Of a DNA stretch of 64,000 nucleotides, positions 43,799 through 53,302 are shown in pieces. Each line of letters opens with the position of its first letter. Position 1 is the stretch's first letter. A program made the position numbers and the translations under genes. Location: assembly GCF_023522835.1 (NCBI RefSeq), contig NZ_JALCZU010000015.1, positions 1 to 64,000 of the forward strand, written 5' to 3'. The DNA is from Oceanobacillus saliphilus (GTDB lineage Bacteria > Bacillota > Bacilli > Bacillales > Amphibacillaceae). The notes under the pieces are model-generated. The model saw only the letters and a list, made by a program, of their open reading frames with translations. It was not told the DNA's origin and ran no database searches.

Positions 43799-45757
43799 TC
43801 AGATACTAGCTTCTACCTTCAATTCTCCTGAATCATCTTTCCTCTGTCTTTGGATATACCAAATCACTGCCATTACTAGCAATCCCGCAGAGCTCGTGAT
43901 TAGGTTTGGAATAATCAACATGATCCCTGCTATAAATAATAGCATCCGTTCCCAAATGTAGGAATTTCTAATGAAGAATCCCATAACGGAACTACTGACG
44001 GCAGTCATCCCCAATATAGCTGTTACTAAGGAAATAATTAGATTGACAACCGTAACATCTACAAGCACTAGAATCGGATTATAAATAAATATATATGGAA
44101 TGATAAACGCTGCGATAGCCAGTTTTACTGCTGTTACACCAGTTTTAAATGGATTGGCTCTGGCAATACCCGCTCCAGCATATGCAGCTAAACAAACGGG
44201 TGGTGTAATATCAGCTACGATTCCAAAATAGAAAACAAACATATGTGCAGCAATTGGCGCAACTCCAAATTCGTTTATAAGAATCGGTGCAGCGACCGTT
44301 GCTGTTACTACATAATTGGCTGTTGTCGGTAATCCCATGCCTAGAATAATACAAGCAATCATTGTAAAAATTAATGCAAAAATCAAGTATCCACTTGATA
44401 AAGCCATAATACCTGCAGCAAATTTTGAGCCAAGCCCTGTAATACTGATCACACCTGCAATAATTCCGGCAGTACCAACTGCTGCGATTATTGGAAGGGC
44501 AACACGAGCACCTTGCTCCAGTATGTGGATAAGTTGTTTGAAATTCATTCGTGTATCTTTCCGGATTAAACTCACGAGGAAAGCAGCTATAATCCCCATC
44601 AATGCAGCTCTTTGCGGTGTATATCCAACCATAATCGTTCCTATAATGATAAACATCGGTAATAGCATATACCCATTTTTAATCATCAATTTAGGGAAAC
44701 TCGGAAGTTCAGAAGCTGGTAAACCAAATATCCCCAGCCTTTTTGCTTCAAAGTGGGTACCAATGAAGATTCCTGTAAAATACAGTATGGCTGGAATTAA
44801 TGCAGCTAACATAATCGTACTGTACGATACACCTAAATACTCCATCATAATGAATGCTGCCGCTCCCATTAGTGGAGGCATAACTTGTCCCCCCGTTGAT
44901 GCAGAAGCTTCGGTTGCAGCAGCAACCTCAGGTTTAAATCCTGCTTTCTTCATCATAGGAATGGTAAAAGATCCTGATGCAACCGTATTCCCAACAGAAC
45001 TCCCTGAGACCATACCTTGCAATGCACTGGCCGCAACTGCTGCCTTAGCAGTACCACCCGTATATCTCCCCGTCAATGCAAAGGCTAGATCATTAAAAAA
45101 CTTACCGATATTAGTATTTGCTAAAATAACTCCAAAGAAAAGAAATAGAAAAATAAATTTTGCAGAAATCTGGATAGGTGTTCCGAAAACACCGCTTTCC
45201 TTAAACCATAAATCTGTTGCCACACGATCTACAGAAAAACCAGGGTGTGACAGAATTCGGGTTGGAATTAGATTGCCGTAAATCGTATACAAAATCGCAA
45301 TGCTTGCTACAATCACAATTGGCAATCCAACTGTTCTTCGAGTAGCTTCCAATAATAATAGAATACCGAGAATAGAAACGACGATGTCTATTGAACCATA
45401 ACCTGAAATTCGGCTTTGAAGAATGGAATCGAAGAATATTATTTTATGATAGGTCACATACATTGCCGTAAAAGCTAATACGACATCATACCATGGAACT
45501 GATTTTTGCCTTTTTTGCCATCCCTTTCTAGCTGGAAAGAGCAGGAAAATAATCCCGAGTGCTGTACCTAAATGAATGGCACCTTGTTGTTGAGAAGGTA
45601 GTGTACCATAGTAACCCGTATATAAATGGAAAATAGTTAAAGCAACTCCTAGAAATGTAACTACCCAAGCCCATTTTCCTATCTTCGTCCGATAATTGCT
45701 TTCCCTATCATATTTTTCCAGTATTTCATTGCTATCTATATGCTTATTTTCTTTCAT
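43799..45757 (-). CDS. TRAP transporter fused permease (TAXI type, DctQM)
   Basis: A 652-residue membrane protein with some 16-18 helices. It fuses the small (DctQ-like) and large (DctM-like) permease subunits, as usual for TAXI-type TRAP systems. Hallmarks are GMVSGSSVGNTVASGSFTIP, the STGGQVMPPLMGAAAFIM substrate region, and GMGLPTTANYVV. Driven by an ion gradient, it imports an organic anion or amino acid delivered by the binding protein encoded upstream. ATG 45757 has AAAGGA; an ATG 36 nt upstream has no site. The 235-nt gap to the binding-protein gene contains two hairpins. Confidence 0.88.
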   Translation of the reverse strand: MKENKHIDSNEILEKYDRESNYRTKIGKWAWVVTFLGVALTIFHLYTGYYGTLPSQQQGAIHLGTALGIIFLLFPARKGWQKRQKSVPWYDVVLAFTAMYVTYHKIIFFDSILQSRISGYGSIDIVVSILGILLLLEATRRTVGLPIVIVASIAILYTIYGNLIPTRILSHPGFSVDRVATDLWFKESGVFGTPIQISAKFIFLFLFFGVILANTNIGKFFNDLAFALTGRYTGGTAKAAVAASALQGMVSGSSVGNTVASGSFTIPMMKKAGFKPEVAAATEASASTGGQVMPPLMGAAAFIMMEYLGVSYSTIMLAALIPAILYFTGIFIGTHFEAKRLGIFGLPASELPSFPKLMIKNGYMLLPMFIIIGTIMVGYTPQRAALMGIIAAFLVSLIRKDTRMNFKQLIHILEQGARVALPIIAAVGTAGIIAGVISITGLGSKFAAGIMALSSGYLIFALIFTMIACIILGMGLPTTANYVVTATVAAPILINEFGVAPIAAHMFVFYFGIVADITPPVCLAAYAGAGIARANPFKTGVTAVKLAIAAFIIPYIFIYNPILVLVDVTVVNLIISLVTAILGMTAVSSSVMGFFIRNSYIWERMLLFIAGIMLIIPNLITSSAGLLVMAVIWYIQRQRKDDSGELKVEASI

Positions 45758-45840
45758 CCGACCACATCCTTTCCGGAAAAGTGATACATTCAATAGCTTG
45801 GTTCCTACTGTCCGTTATACATGCGCTAAAACCTTAGGAA

Positions 45841-45872
45841 AAGGCTCTCGATTTTTGACATCGGAGAGCCTT
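45841..45872. terminator. Hairpin between TAXI binding protein and permease genes
   Basis: AAGGCTCTCGAT pairs with ATCGGAGAGCCTT and is followed on the minus strand by TTTTCC. It would reduce permease transcription relative to the binding protein, or mark a boundary. Confidence 0.65.
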
Positions 45873-45941
45873 CTTTTATCGTTCTGCAGGTAGGAACGTA
45901 TCAACTTATCAACCTGCATACGTACAACTAAGGCTACCACG

Positions 45942-45969
45942 AGAAAGCTTGGTGACAACCAAGCTTTCT
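45942..45969. other. Perfect hairpin after TAXI binding protein
   Basis: AGAAAGCTTGGT pairs perfectly with ACCAAGCTTTCT (4-nt loop), 24 nt past the binding-protein stop. No T-run, so it may stabilise the mRNA 3' end. Confidence 0.55.
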
Positions 45970-45992
45970 TAATCCAATCCGGCACAACGAAA

Positions 45993-46988
45993 TTATTTCA
46001 AATCATCCAAGCTTTCAATACCACTATTTTCTCGTGTAACGATCTGGACTACCTCTGGATAAATATGGCCGATGAACGCTGCGTTTGTAACTTCATTTCC
46101 TTCAAAATCACCCGTACCATTTACAGCATCAAGGGCAGGCACATGAACGGTCATTCCGAGATCCATATTGCCATCACCAATAGTAGCTAAGTTTTCAACC
46201 GAAGCACCAGTCTCCGTATTCGTAACGCTTAAACCTTCGATATTATTGTTCCAAATCGTTGCAATCTCGCCACCAAGCGGATAATAGGTACCGCCTTGAC
46301 TGCCGGTTCCCAAAATCAAATCATTTTTAATATCATTGATGTTTAGTTCAGCGACAGGATTATCAACAGTCAACCCTTGTTCCTCATAATAACGCTTTGC
46401 CCCAGGATGAATCGGTAAATCTTCTGAACCTTTTAGGGCATTTTCCAATGTCATATGTTCGGCTTGAGCATGTGTATTTTCATTAGCATTTTCTACCATG
46501 GTTTTAGCCAGCTCATATCCTAGTTCTTCACTAATTGTATCCGTATTCCCCATTAAAATGGCGTATGCTGTTACTGTTTCTATATCCGAATCCAGGAAGT
46601 CATACATATCTTGTGAGATGGTATAGCGCAAATAGCCACTATTCTCTTCAATGTAGGAAATTGCATCATCGGAAAGGCTTAACATCTTGACATCCCCTGT
46701 TGAAGCATGCAGGCTTTCGATGCTCCCTGCAGGCAGTCCCAATATTCCAATAGATATAGCAATATTACCATCTTGCACACCATCGGCCGCATCGCCGAAC
46801 CCTTCTTGATATGCATTATAATCATCATCGCCAATACCATAAGCTTCCAAGATTAATTTTGAAACAGAATTTGTTTCACTTGCCGGCGGACCGATTGCAA
46901 TGTTTTTGCCACCTCCACTACAAGCAGAAAGGACTGTGATCAAAATTAAACCTAAAACTGCAAAACCAACTATTTTCATGTTTCTCAT
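45993..46988 (-). CDS. TAXI-family TRAP substrate-binding lipoprotein, circularly permuted
   Basis: 331 residues. Signal peptide with lipobox LSAC (Cys23). The mature part has the family's blocks in swapped order. Residues 28 to about 215 are what is normally the second half: GKNIAIGPPASET, EAYGIGDDDY, GNIAISIGILGLPAGSIE, and the usual C-terminal LPIHPGAKRYYEEQGL. Residues about 222-331 are the normal first half: DLILGTGSQGGTYYPLGGE, ETGASVENLATI, FIGHIYPEVVQIV, ending ESLDDLK-stop. In ordinary TAXI proteins ESLDDLK runs directly into GKxxAIGPPxSGT. So the break is at the hinge between lobes. No frameshift is seen. GGGGG lies 8 nt before ATG. It is paired with the permease downstream. Confidence 0.85.
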   Translation of the reverse strand: MRNMKIVGFAVLGLILITVLSACSGGGKNIAIGPPASETNSVSKLILEAYGIGDDDYNAYQEGFGDAADGVQDGNIAISIGILGLPAGSIESLHASTGDVKMLSLSDDAISYIEENSGYLRYTISQDMYDFLDSDIETVTAYAILMGNTDTISEELGYELAKTMVENANENTHAQAEHMTLENALKGSEDLPIHPGAKRYYEEQGLTVDNPVAELNINDIKNDLILGTGSQGGTYYPLGGEIATIWNNNIEGLSVTNTETGASVENLATIGDGNMDLGMTVHVPALDAVNGTGDFEGNEVTNAAFIGHIYPEVVQIVTRENSGIESLDDLK

Positions 46989-47464
46989 TTTAATTGCCCC
47001 CTTATCATTTGAATATTATATTTAAGTTGATACAACATTAGCAATTACTTTACATAGAGAAAAGAGCCGCTGTTTATTGGCTGGGAATGGATGTTTGAGT
47101 AGATAGTGGTACGATGTGTTTAAACCAATAGACTTAATTTTCAAAAATTACTAATTATAAATAATCATACATTTAGGGTATGTAGAAGTCAATTAAATAT
47201 CAGAATTTTAAAATATAATATTCTATTCAGTTATATTGTTTTCCGTCACCACTGCTGATTGTAAATTGGATAGTTTAATTATTTAAATTCAATGTGTAGG
47301 CGCGTATACTTACTGTAATTATATGAAATACAATTTTATTTAATGAAATATAAATCGGAATTGTCTTTGGGAGTTCCAAAAAAAGAAGAAAGAACTGGAG
47401 GATAATGGAGTCGATGTCATTCGAATGACTTCAGTTTTGAAACATTTATTACTTAAAGATTATT

Positions 47465-47620
47465 TTTTAAGGAGGATCAAAAAGGACTAAGAAGTTCGAG
47501 GCAGCGTATCTCCTCGTAGCGGGCTTCCACAGGATGTGGGCGGTTTTAGTAGAAGTATCATAACTGTTTTAGTATATGCAGACGCTCTTGCAAGCAGGAA
47601 AAGTTTTTCCTTTTCCAAGC
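47465..47620. repeat. Probable Bacillaceae intergenic repeat
   Basis: The segment from AAGAAGTTCGAGGCAGCG through CTCCTCGTAGCGGGCTTCC to GCAGACGCTCTTGC is of a type I recall from intergenic regions of related genomes. No second copy in this window. Before it, 47343-47490 shows a short frameshifted frame (MKYKSELSLG then ELEDNGVDVIRMTSVL) that I cannot identify; 46989-47342 has nothing I can support. Confidence 0.4.
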
Positions 47621-47849
47621 ACAATTCCCTCAAAACTTAATTCCGATTCATTATCACTCTTATTCAACTCTTTGCACCCTTTCGCATAAAAAGAAAAAGG
47701 TCGCTGCCACAGTTGCGTTTTTTAAATTTAGCACCAGTTAAATTGAAGTAGTAGATTCACCCCTCCATTTAACAAAGGTTATTTATCAGCAATCAATTCT
47801 GAAAACTATTGTGGTATTAAAGCTCCAGTTTACTTCATAAAAGAACTGA

Positions 47850-48401
47850 TTAAATAGCTGTCGATTTCCATTCTTCTTTTAATAAACCATAAATAACCCT
47901 ATCTTGATATTCTCCATTTACGTATTCATAATTGCGAATAGTGCCTTCCTGAGTAAAGCCAAATCTTTCTGGGATTACCCTGCTCTTTAAATTTTTACTT
48001 GCAACATTTATTTCAACTTTCCTCAAGTCTAAATCATTAAATGAATGGTCAATAAATTGTTTTACTGCTTTTGTTACCAAACCTTTTCCTGTAAAACTAT
48101 CTCCTAGCCAGTAACCTATTTCAGTCTTTCTTGCAATCCAATCTATATACAAGAAACCTATGGAACCAGCAATACTGCCATTATGCCAAATACCAGCCCA
48201 ATATCCATTGTTTTCAGATAGCCTTATTAGAGATTTTTCAATGAATGCTACTGAATCCTCAACCTTGTTTGTTTTCTCTGGAAAAGAAAGCCACTTCCCT
48301 AAATTTTCACGGCTCCGATCTATTACTTGATATAATTCCTTTGCGTGTCTTGGTTCTAGAATTGAAAGGTGATTTTTTGAATCAATATTTACTTTATACA
48401 T
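47850..48401 (-). CDS. GNAT N-acetyltransferase, RimL/YdaF type
   Basis: A 183-residue GNAT enzyme. The acetyl-CoA loop is GKGLVTKAV, after the strand KTEIGYWLG; NVASKNLKSRVIPERFGFTQEGT is the usual C-terminal block of ribosomal-protein-like acetyltransferases. It acetylates an amine, perhaps a ribosomal protein or small molecule. ATG follows GGGGGC. First of the lone minus-strand genes that fill the rest of the window. Confidence 0.87.
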   Translation of the reverse strand: MYKVNIDSKNHLSILEPRHAKELYQVIDRSRENLGKWLSFPEKTNKVEDSVAFIEKSLIRLSENNGYWAGIWHNGSIAGSIGFLYIDWIARKTEIGYWLGDSFTGKGLVTKAVKQFIDHSFNDLDLRKVEINVASKNLKSRVIPERFGFTQEGTIRNYEYVNGEYQDRVIYGLLKEEWKSTAI

Positions 48402-48513
48402 TATCTTTTGCCCCCCTTTATATTTTTATAGGCTAAAGCACTGTACACCCCACCGCTACGTTAATTGAATAACGGTGCAAACCCTAATTTAACTAACGTA
48501 TTCCATTAACGAA

Positions 48514-48975
48514 TTAGAATATTCTACCTACTAGATGATAAGGATTGACTTCCCAAGTTTCATAAGGAGTTATATGCTTTGCATTTATAGCATCCAGAGT
48601 TCTTGACTTCATATGAGGACGTGTTATGTATTGGTCGATATTTTCTTCATTTATGTCTACAAATCTTGCTTCACTTATTTCTTCAGGTGGAATTTTGATA
48701 GTTCCACTAATATATCTCCCTTTAAAAACAACTGATAAAATCTGTTTCGTCGCATTATAATACACTCCTGTGATGCCAACTGGTTTAATAATCAACCCTG
48801 TTTCTTCTAGAACCTCTCTGGAGACGGCTTTATCAAGTGCTTCTCCTACTTCTACTTGTCCTCCCGGCATTTCCCAAGTATCCTGTCTCCATTGAACTTT
48901 TACTAATAGAACTTCACTATCCTCATTTGTTACAAGTGCAGATACAGCAACAATGTGTTTAGGTATCGCTTCCAT
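48514..48975 (-). CDS. Nudix hydrolase
   Basis: 153 residues with a complete Nudix box at 39-61 (G-x5-E45-x7-R53-E-x2-E57-E58-x-G60). It hydrolyses a nucleoside diphosphate linked to another moiety, with Mg. MutT-like, and the substrate cannot be fixed from sequence. Start ATG follows GGAGG. Stands alone between repeat-bearing spacers. Confidence 0.88.
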   Translation of the reverse strand: MEAIPKHIVAVSALVTNEDSEVLLVKVQWRQDTWEMPGGQVEVGEALDKAVSREVLEETGLIIKPVGITGVYYNATKQILSVVFKGRYISGTIKIPPEEISEARFVDINEENIDQYITRPHMKSRTLDAINAKHITPYETWEVNPYHLVGRIF

Positions 48976-49131
48976 ATTCCAACCTCCAGATTATATAATT
49001 ACCCGATTTCTCTCGTTTCATCGTACCCTTGCTAAATATACCAATAATTAAAATGATAATACCTATCGAACAACCTCCTATATATTCAATAATATAAAAG
49101 GCCGAATCTCACACAATTATCTCCTTGGAAT

Positions 49132-49545
49132 TTAATAACCTCTGGCCAGAAATTGTTCTAAACTTTTACTTAAACTAACAAAATCATCTTCTAATACCTT
49201 AACGTCAGGTTCCACCCAAGAAAATCCGTCGTTTATATATCGAGGGATAATATGCATATGATAATGATCTACATCTTTAAATATTCCGTTGTTTTGCATT
49301 ATCGTAATGCCGTCTGTTTTTAATATATTTTCTAGAGCTTTAGTTATTTTTTGAGAAATAAGTATCACTTGGATCAAACTATTTTGGTCAACATCAGTAA
49401 ATTCCTGATAATGTTTTTTCGGGATAACCAAAATATGCCCCTTGTTAATAGGATATTTATCTAGAAAACAACAAACATAATTATCCTCATATATAGTATA
49501 AGCATCCGCCTTTTTATCAACTATCTCACAAAATATACAAGACAC
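49132..49545 (-). CDS. HIT-family nucleotide hydrolase
   Basis: 137 residues. Zinc-binding pair CIFC (3-6) and the histidine triad H94-x-H96-x-H98 (HYHMHIIPR) are intact. HIT proteins hydrolyse nucleotidyl-phosphoramidates or dinucleoside polyphosphates. The start is GTG 49545. Distinct from the general B. subtilis Hit protein by its short C-terminus (SLEQFLARGY). Monocistronic. Confidence 0.87.
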   Translation of the reverse strand: MSCIFCEIVDKKADAYTIYEDNYVCCFLDKYPINKGHILVIPKKHYQEFTDVDQNSLIQVILISQKITKALENILKTDGITIMQNNGIFKDVDHYHMHIIPRYINDGFSWVEPDVKVLEDDFVSLSKSLEQFLARGY

Positions 49546-49768
49546 TATTGCACTTCCCTCCCTATACCTAAACGTAAATTATTTCTTTCTTCCTCAACAA
49601 TCTTGCAGCTTTATTTCAGCGTCTATGCATTTAATATTAACGATATATTCTATAGTTTAATTATAAAAATTCAGAACATAACGTTTAAAAAAGAGAACGA
49701 CTCTCATGTCGTTTTGCTTATTTAACTTGAACCAATAATTTTTTAGCTATTTAATAAGATTAGACAGA

Positions 49769-50227
49769 TTATAATTTTCTACTGATAAAATTAGTATGAA
49801 CAGGTCTTAGATCTAATTCTCTTGCCCAAACAGAAAGTTGACCAATATGATGAATTTCGTGAGCAATTATATGGTGGAGTATTTCATCCTTCGTATATTT
49901 ATCTTCATCCCAAGAGACATTTACGAGTTCTTCTCTTGATTCCTCTAAAATGGTTTTCAAATCAACAACAATTTCATTACGGAATGTGTCTGATAGCGAT
50001 TTAACCTTTTCAAGCGTATTATAATCAGCAAACGGAAATGCTATATCATCTTTCCCTTGAATACCTCGAATCCAACTATATTCCACGTCAATAATGTGAA
50101 AAAGGGTATATAAAATATTTCCTACTCCCCCTCTGCGGTCTTTTAACAACTCATCAGGTGTTAGTAGGTTACACCAGTCAAACCATTCATCTCTTACCTG
50201 CCAGTTATACTTAAAGAACTTTATCAA
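49769..50227 (-). CDS. DinB-family protein
   Basis: About 152 residues, four-helix DinB/YfiT-like metalloprotein fold. Candidate metal histidines are in LFHIIDVEYSW and in HHIIAHEIHHIGQL near the C-terminus. Family members include thiol transferases dependent on bacillithiol. TTG 50227 is the likely start, 8 nt after AGGA; an in-frame GTG at 50236 abuts the site. Confidence 0.82.
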   Translation of the reverse strand: MIKFFKYNWQVRDEWFDWCNLLTPDELLKDRRGGVGNILYTLFHIIDVEYSWIRGIQGKDDIAFPFADYNTLEKVKSLSDTFRNEIVVDLKTILEESREELVNVSWDEDKYTKDEILHHIIAHEIHHIGQLSVWARELDLRPVHTNFISRKL

Positions 50228-50380
50228 AGGAAACACTCCTAAAATTGAATTAATAGTTAGCGTTTACATAATTCCTCTTCTTAACGAAGTAAACTGCTGC
50301 GTTGATTGAACAAGGGTACAATTACTAATTTAAGGAAAGCACGAGTTAGCCTTAATAAAAGGTTTATATCTTATTTCTGG

Positions 50381-51202
50381 TTAACTTCCTATTATTTCTT
50401 TCACCCAATTCATTCCTTCATCTACAAATGTTTCTGTTGGGTTTGTATGTGGTGTATGTTCAAAAACAAAAAACACACCTGAACTTGTCGACAGCTTATC
50501 GATTAAATCTTTTACTTTAAAGTGTGAATTGTCTATTTCGTGTGACGGATGAACAGGTACCCAAATGTATTTATTATGATGAAACTCTACGTTGTGTATA
50601 TGGACAACCTTTATATGTTTCTTCCACTTTTCAATATAATCCATCACCTTATCGCCAGTTGCTAGTAAATAATCTCCTATGTCAATGCAGATTTTTATTC
50701 CATACTTGTCCCAAATTTCAATTGGAAAATTATCAAGAGATCTAATCCCAAACGCAGACCTGTTAATTCCTAGTTTAGGCTCACATACAATTGTTATAGA
50801 ATATTTTTCTTGTAGTACATGTAATCTTTTTATTCCGTCTTCAATTATTTCAGTAGTATCTACATCTTTTTCTTCTTTAAAATAAGGAAAGTGCACTAAA
50901 ATATACGCAGCCTCTAACTGGGACATATATTTAACTTCCGATTCAAACTGTTCCCAAGCCTTTTCAGGTTCGTATTGTATCTTTTCCAACAAATCATATT
51001 TACTTTGATTTCTGTACAAGGGGGAGTGTAGACCAAATGTTACATTATTCTTATTTAATAGCTCTAAGAAATGATGAAAAGATTCTTCGCTTGGAAACTC
51101 GCCAATCTCAATATGATTTACATTTTTCCTCCTAAATAATAAAGGGAACTTTTCAGGATCTGACATAATTACACTTCCAGAAAGTCCAATACGATGATCC
51201 AT
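50381..51202 (-). CDS. Sugar phosphate isomerase/epimerase-like TIM barrel
   Basis: A 273-residue AP-endonuclease-2/xylose-isomerase-like TIM barrel. Metal-ligand candidates occur at the ends of strands: HSPLY, LVHFPYF, CEPKLG, CIDIGDYL, VHIHNVEF and FEHTPHT. Relatives isomerise sugars or act on cyclic polyols. No pathway partner is adjacent, so the substrate is unknown. ATG follows AAGGAGAG with rather long spacing. Confidence 0.78.
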   Translation of the reverse strand: MDHRIGLSGSVIMSDPEKFPLLFRRKNVNHIEIGEFPSEESFHHFLELLNKNNVTFGLHSPLYRNQSKYDLLEKIQYEPEKAWEQFESEVKYMSQLEAAYILVHFPYFKEEKDVDTTEIIEDGIKRLHVLQEKYSITIVCEPKLGINRSAFGIRSLDNFPIEIWDKYGIKICIDIGDYLLATGDKVMDYIEKWKKHIKVVHIHNVEFHHNKYIWVPVHPSHEIDNSHFKVKDLIDKLSTSSGVFFVFEHTPHTNPTETFVDEGMNWVKEIIGS

Positions 51203-51303
51203 AATATAGTTTACTCTCCTTCCAAAAAGATTGTAGCACTAAAACAGTTGTTATATATTAAGATACTCATCGTTTAGTTAAATAAAATGGATAATACGTT
51301 CTC

Positions 51304-51858
51304 TTAATTTCTCACCTCTTCAAGCGTTTTTTGACAAAATATTAAGCGATCACCAGGATTCCAAACGTGCAGATGATCAGCAATGTATCCCCGTAACCAC
51401 AACACGCCGTTAATTTTCCTGAGGTAAAAGCCTTTCGGAAAATCATCGTCTTCACTTACTATCTCCGATGCTATTGTGATGGAGCCAGAAGGAGCTTGAT
51501 GTTGTTGTGAAAGATTCCCCGTATAACCTTCAGGCTGATCTAGATACTCTAGTCTTACGTGAGGTCCTAGCTCAAGCGGACACAATTCTAAATCAGTTTC
51601 GCTTACTCGTTTAAAAATTTGAGGCATAGTAGCCCCATTATGGAAGCCAAGGTCGCTAACGGTTAGTTCAACAGTCTTCAAACTGTACTTTGTTTCAGAA
51701 GTAGTAAACTTTTCATCAGATAATAGTCTCTCTCCATACTCATTCATCAAGATAGAGTGTTGTTGCAATTTTTGAATAAGCTGTAATTTTGTTAGCCCAC
51801 CAACCTCTATTGTTCTAGTAATTACTGGGCAATCAGGGTATATTCGCATTTTTTTCAC
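51304..51858 (-). CDS. Hypothetical protein
   Basis: About 184 residues, not recognised. It is soluble, beta-rich and contains LTKLQLIQKLQQHSI near the start, FHNGATMPQIF in the middle and WLRGYIADHLHVWNPGDRLIFC near the end, the last reminiscent of a small-barrel binding domain. No signal peptide. GTG 51858 has the best spacing to GAAGGG; TTG 51864 and ATG 51849 are alternatives. Downstream of a lipoprotein gene (20 nt), so possibly co-transcribed with it. Confidence 0.7.
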   Translation of the reverse strand: MKKMRIYPDCPVITRTIEVGGLTKLQLIQKLQQHSILMNEYGERLLSDEKFTTSETKYSLKTVELTVSDLGFHNGATMPQIFKRVSETDLELCPLELGPHVRLEYLDQPEGYTGNLSQQHQAPSGSITIASEIVSEDDDFPKGFYLRKINGVLWLRGYIADHLHVWNPGDRLIFCQKTLEEVRN

Positions 51859-51878
51859 AGTCAAAACCCTTCCAATAT

Positions 51879-52586
51879 TTATTCACCCAAGTTTCTAAAA
51901 AACTCATAGAATTCATCAACACTATAAGCTTTAAAAATAAGATCTTTCTTGTCAAACACTAGCATTGCTGGAAATTGTTCGATGTCCAATTCTTCTTTAT
52001 AATCTACAATATAATTCTCATCATAAGGCCCCCATGCAGCTGAAGCTCTGTATTTTGTACCCTCCAATATATTCATTACATTTTCATATAACGTTTCCTG
52101 CATCTCCGTTGGTAATGACGTCCCATCTTTATACATGACGACAATATTAAACCCATCTATATGCGATAGAAGTCGTGAAAATTTTTCTTCGTGAGACATC
52201 TCTAACAGGATAATATCATCTGCAATCCCTTCGAAATCATTCCCTCTTGGTGGGTTTACCAACACTTTTTGCCCCGTTTTTATTTCATCGATAGATGCTT
52301 CCTTTTCCTCTTCATGTCTAATGACAGTTTTATCGGTTATCATAGCTGAATAAGAATAGCCCTCCTCTGTCATATCCGGACCTTTTCTATCACGTTTTTC
52401 CCATCCGGAAATGTCAACAACAACACTGCTTTCACTTTTATTGATTTCCGATACAGTTCCTATCATTTTATCTTCTTCATAATGACCATAGGGATACGAT
52501 TCATGAGCTCCCTCACTTTTACCACACGCAGAAATAAATGACATGGTAAATAAGAAAATTACTAAAAATAATATACTTCGATGCAA
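51879..52586 (-). CDS. Lipoprotein of unknown function
   Basis: About 235 residues. With TTG 52586 as start (AGGGAAGGAAG upstream) the protein opens MHRSILFLVIFLFTMSF and the lipobox ISAC, a clean lipoprotein signal. The open frame continues 41 codons upstream, which would bury the signal, so the later start is preferred. A DUF3221-like beta domain may span about 40-130 (IGTVSEINKSESSVVV, TGQKVLVNPP). The C-terminal section has FPAMLVFDKKDLIFKAY, thioredoxin-like in look but with no CxxC. Confidence 0.72.
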   Translation of the reverse strand: MHRSILFLVIFLFTMSFISACGKSEGAHESYPYGHYEEDKMIGTVSEINKSESSVVVDISGWEKRDRKGPDMTEEGYSYSAMITDKTVIRHEEEKEASIDEIKTGQKVLVNPPRGNDFEGIADDIILLEMSHEEKFSRLLSHIDGFNIVVMYKDGTSLPTEMQETLYENVMNILEGTKYRASAAWGPYDENYIVDYKEELDIEQFPAMLVFDKKDLIFKAYSVDEFYEFFRNLGE

Positions 52587-52724
52587 GCGACTTCCTTCCC
52601 TCTGCCGAACAGAAATTGTACTTTTAACCATGTCAAATTTCTTTTTCCACAATCCTGCCATATAGTTTAAGTGTAATTTTTCACGATTCAATTTAGAACA
52701 TTGGCCCATTTAGCTTCATTAGAT

Positions 52725-53264
52725 TTATGTCCATTCTGTTCTTAACAATGAAAAAATCAAGGCATCATGAGACTGGTTATTTTGATAAAGATACCCTCTT
52801 AATAGTCCTTCCTTAGAGAAACCTAATCGACTTAATAATTGAATAGACACCTCATTTTGAGGATATGTTACAGCTCCCATTCTAAATAACTCTAAATCTT
52901 CAAATGAATAACGTAACACTTCTTTTACCGCTTCAGTCGTAATTCCTTGATTCCAATGAGAAGGATGTAATTCATAACCAATCTCAGCCTTTTTACTCCA
53001 GGTGCTAAGGTTGTTTAACCCTAACGTACCAACAAAATCATCTGTATCCTTTATTACAATTCCCCATCTTATGCCCTTTTTGCTTTCATATGTCTTCTGA
53101 AAAGAATCTACCATTTTTAATGCTTCATCCATATTTCTTAAACTATCCATCCCATAATACTTGGTTACTTCATATTTTGACATAATTTCAAAATAGCTTC
53201 GGACATGTTCCTCATTTACTTGAACTAATTTCAGCCGACTTGTTTTCAATTCAGGAAACTTCAT
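52725..53264 (-). CDS. GNAT N-acetyltransferase, RimJ/RimL type
   Basis: A 179-residue GNAT enzyme with TSRLKLVQV opening, FVGTLGLNNL strand, ELHPSHWNQGITTEAVKEV acetyl-CoA loop and NEVSIQLLSRLGFSKEGLLR. Paralogue-like to 47850-48401 but clearly distinct. ATG 53264 follows GGGGGAGAGG. Substrate unknown. Confidence 0.86.
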   Translation of the reverse strand: MKFPELKTSRLKLVQVNEEHVRSYFEIMSKYEVTKYYGMDSLRNMDEALKMVDSFQKTYESKKGIRWGIVIKDTDDFVGTLGLNNLSTWSKKAEIGYELHPSHWNQGITTEAVKEVLRYSFEDLELFRMGAVTYPQNEVSIQLLSRLGFSKEGLLRGYLYQNNQSHDALIFSLLRTEWT

Positions 53265-53302
53265 TAAACCTCTCCCCCAGATTCTATCACCCATTAATGG
53301 AA

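Noticed and set aside
44316-45281. Long open frame on the plus strand (321 codons)
   Set aside because: It is antisense to the TRAP permease, has no ribosome site, and its translation is the low-complexity mirror of membrane helices.
52587-52709. N-terminal extension of the lipoprotein gene
   Set aside because: It would place 41 hydrophilic residues before the signal peptide; TTG 52586 has a good ribosome site and gives a normal lipoprotein signal.
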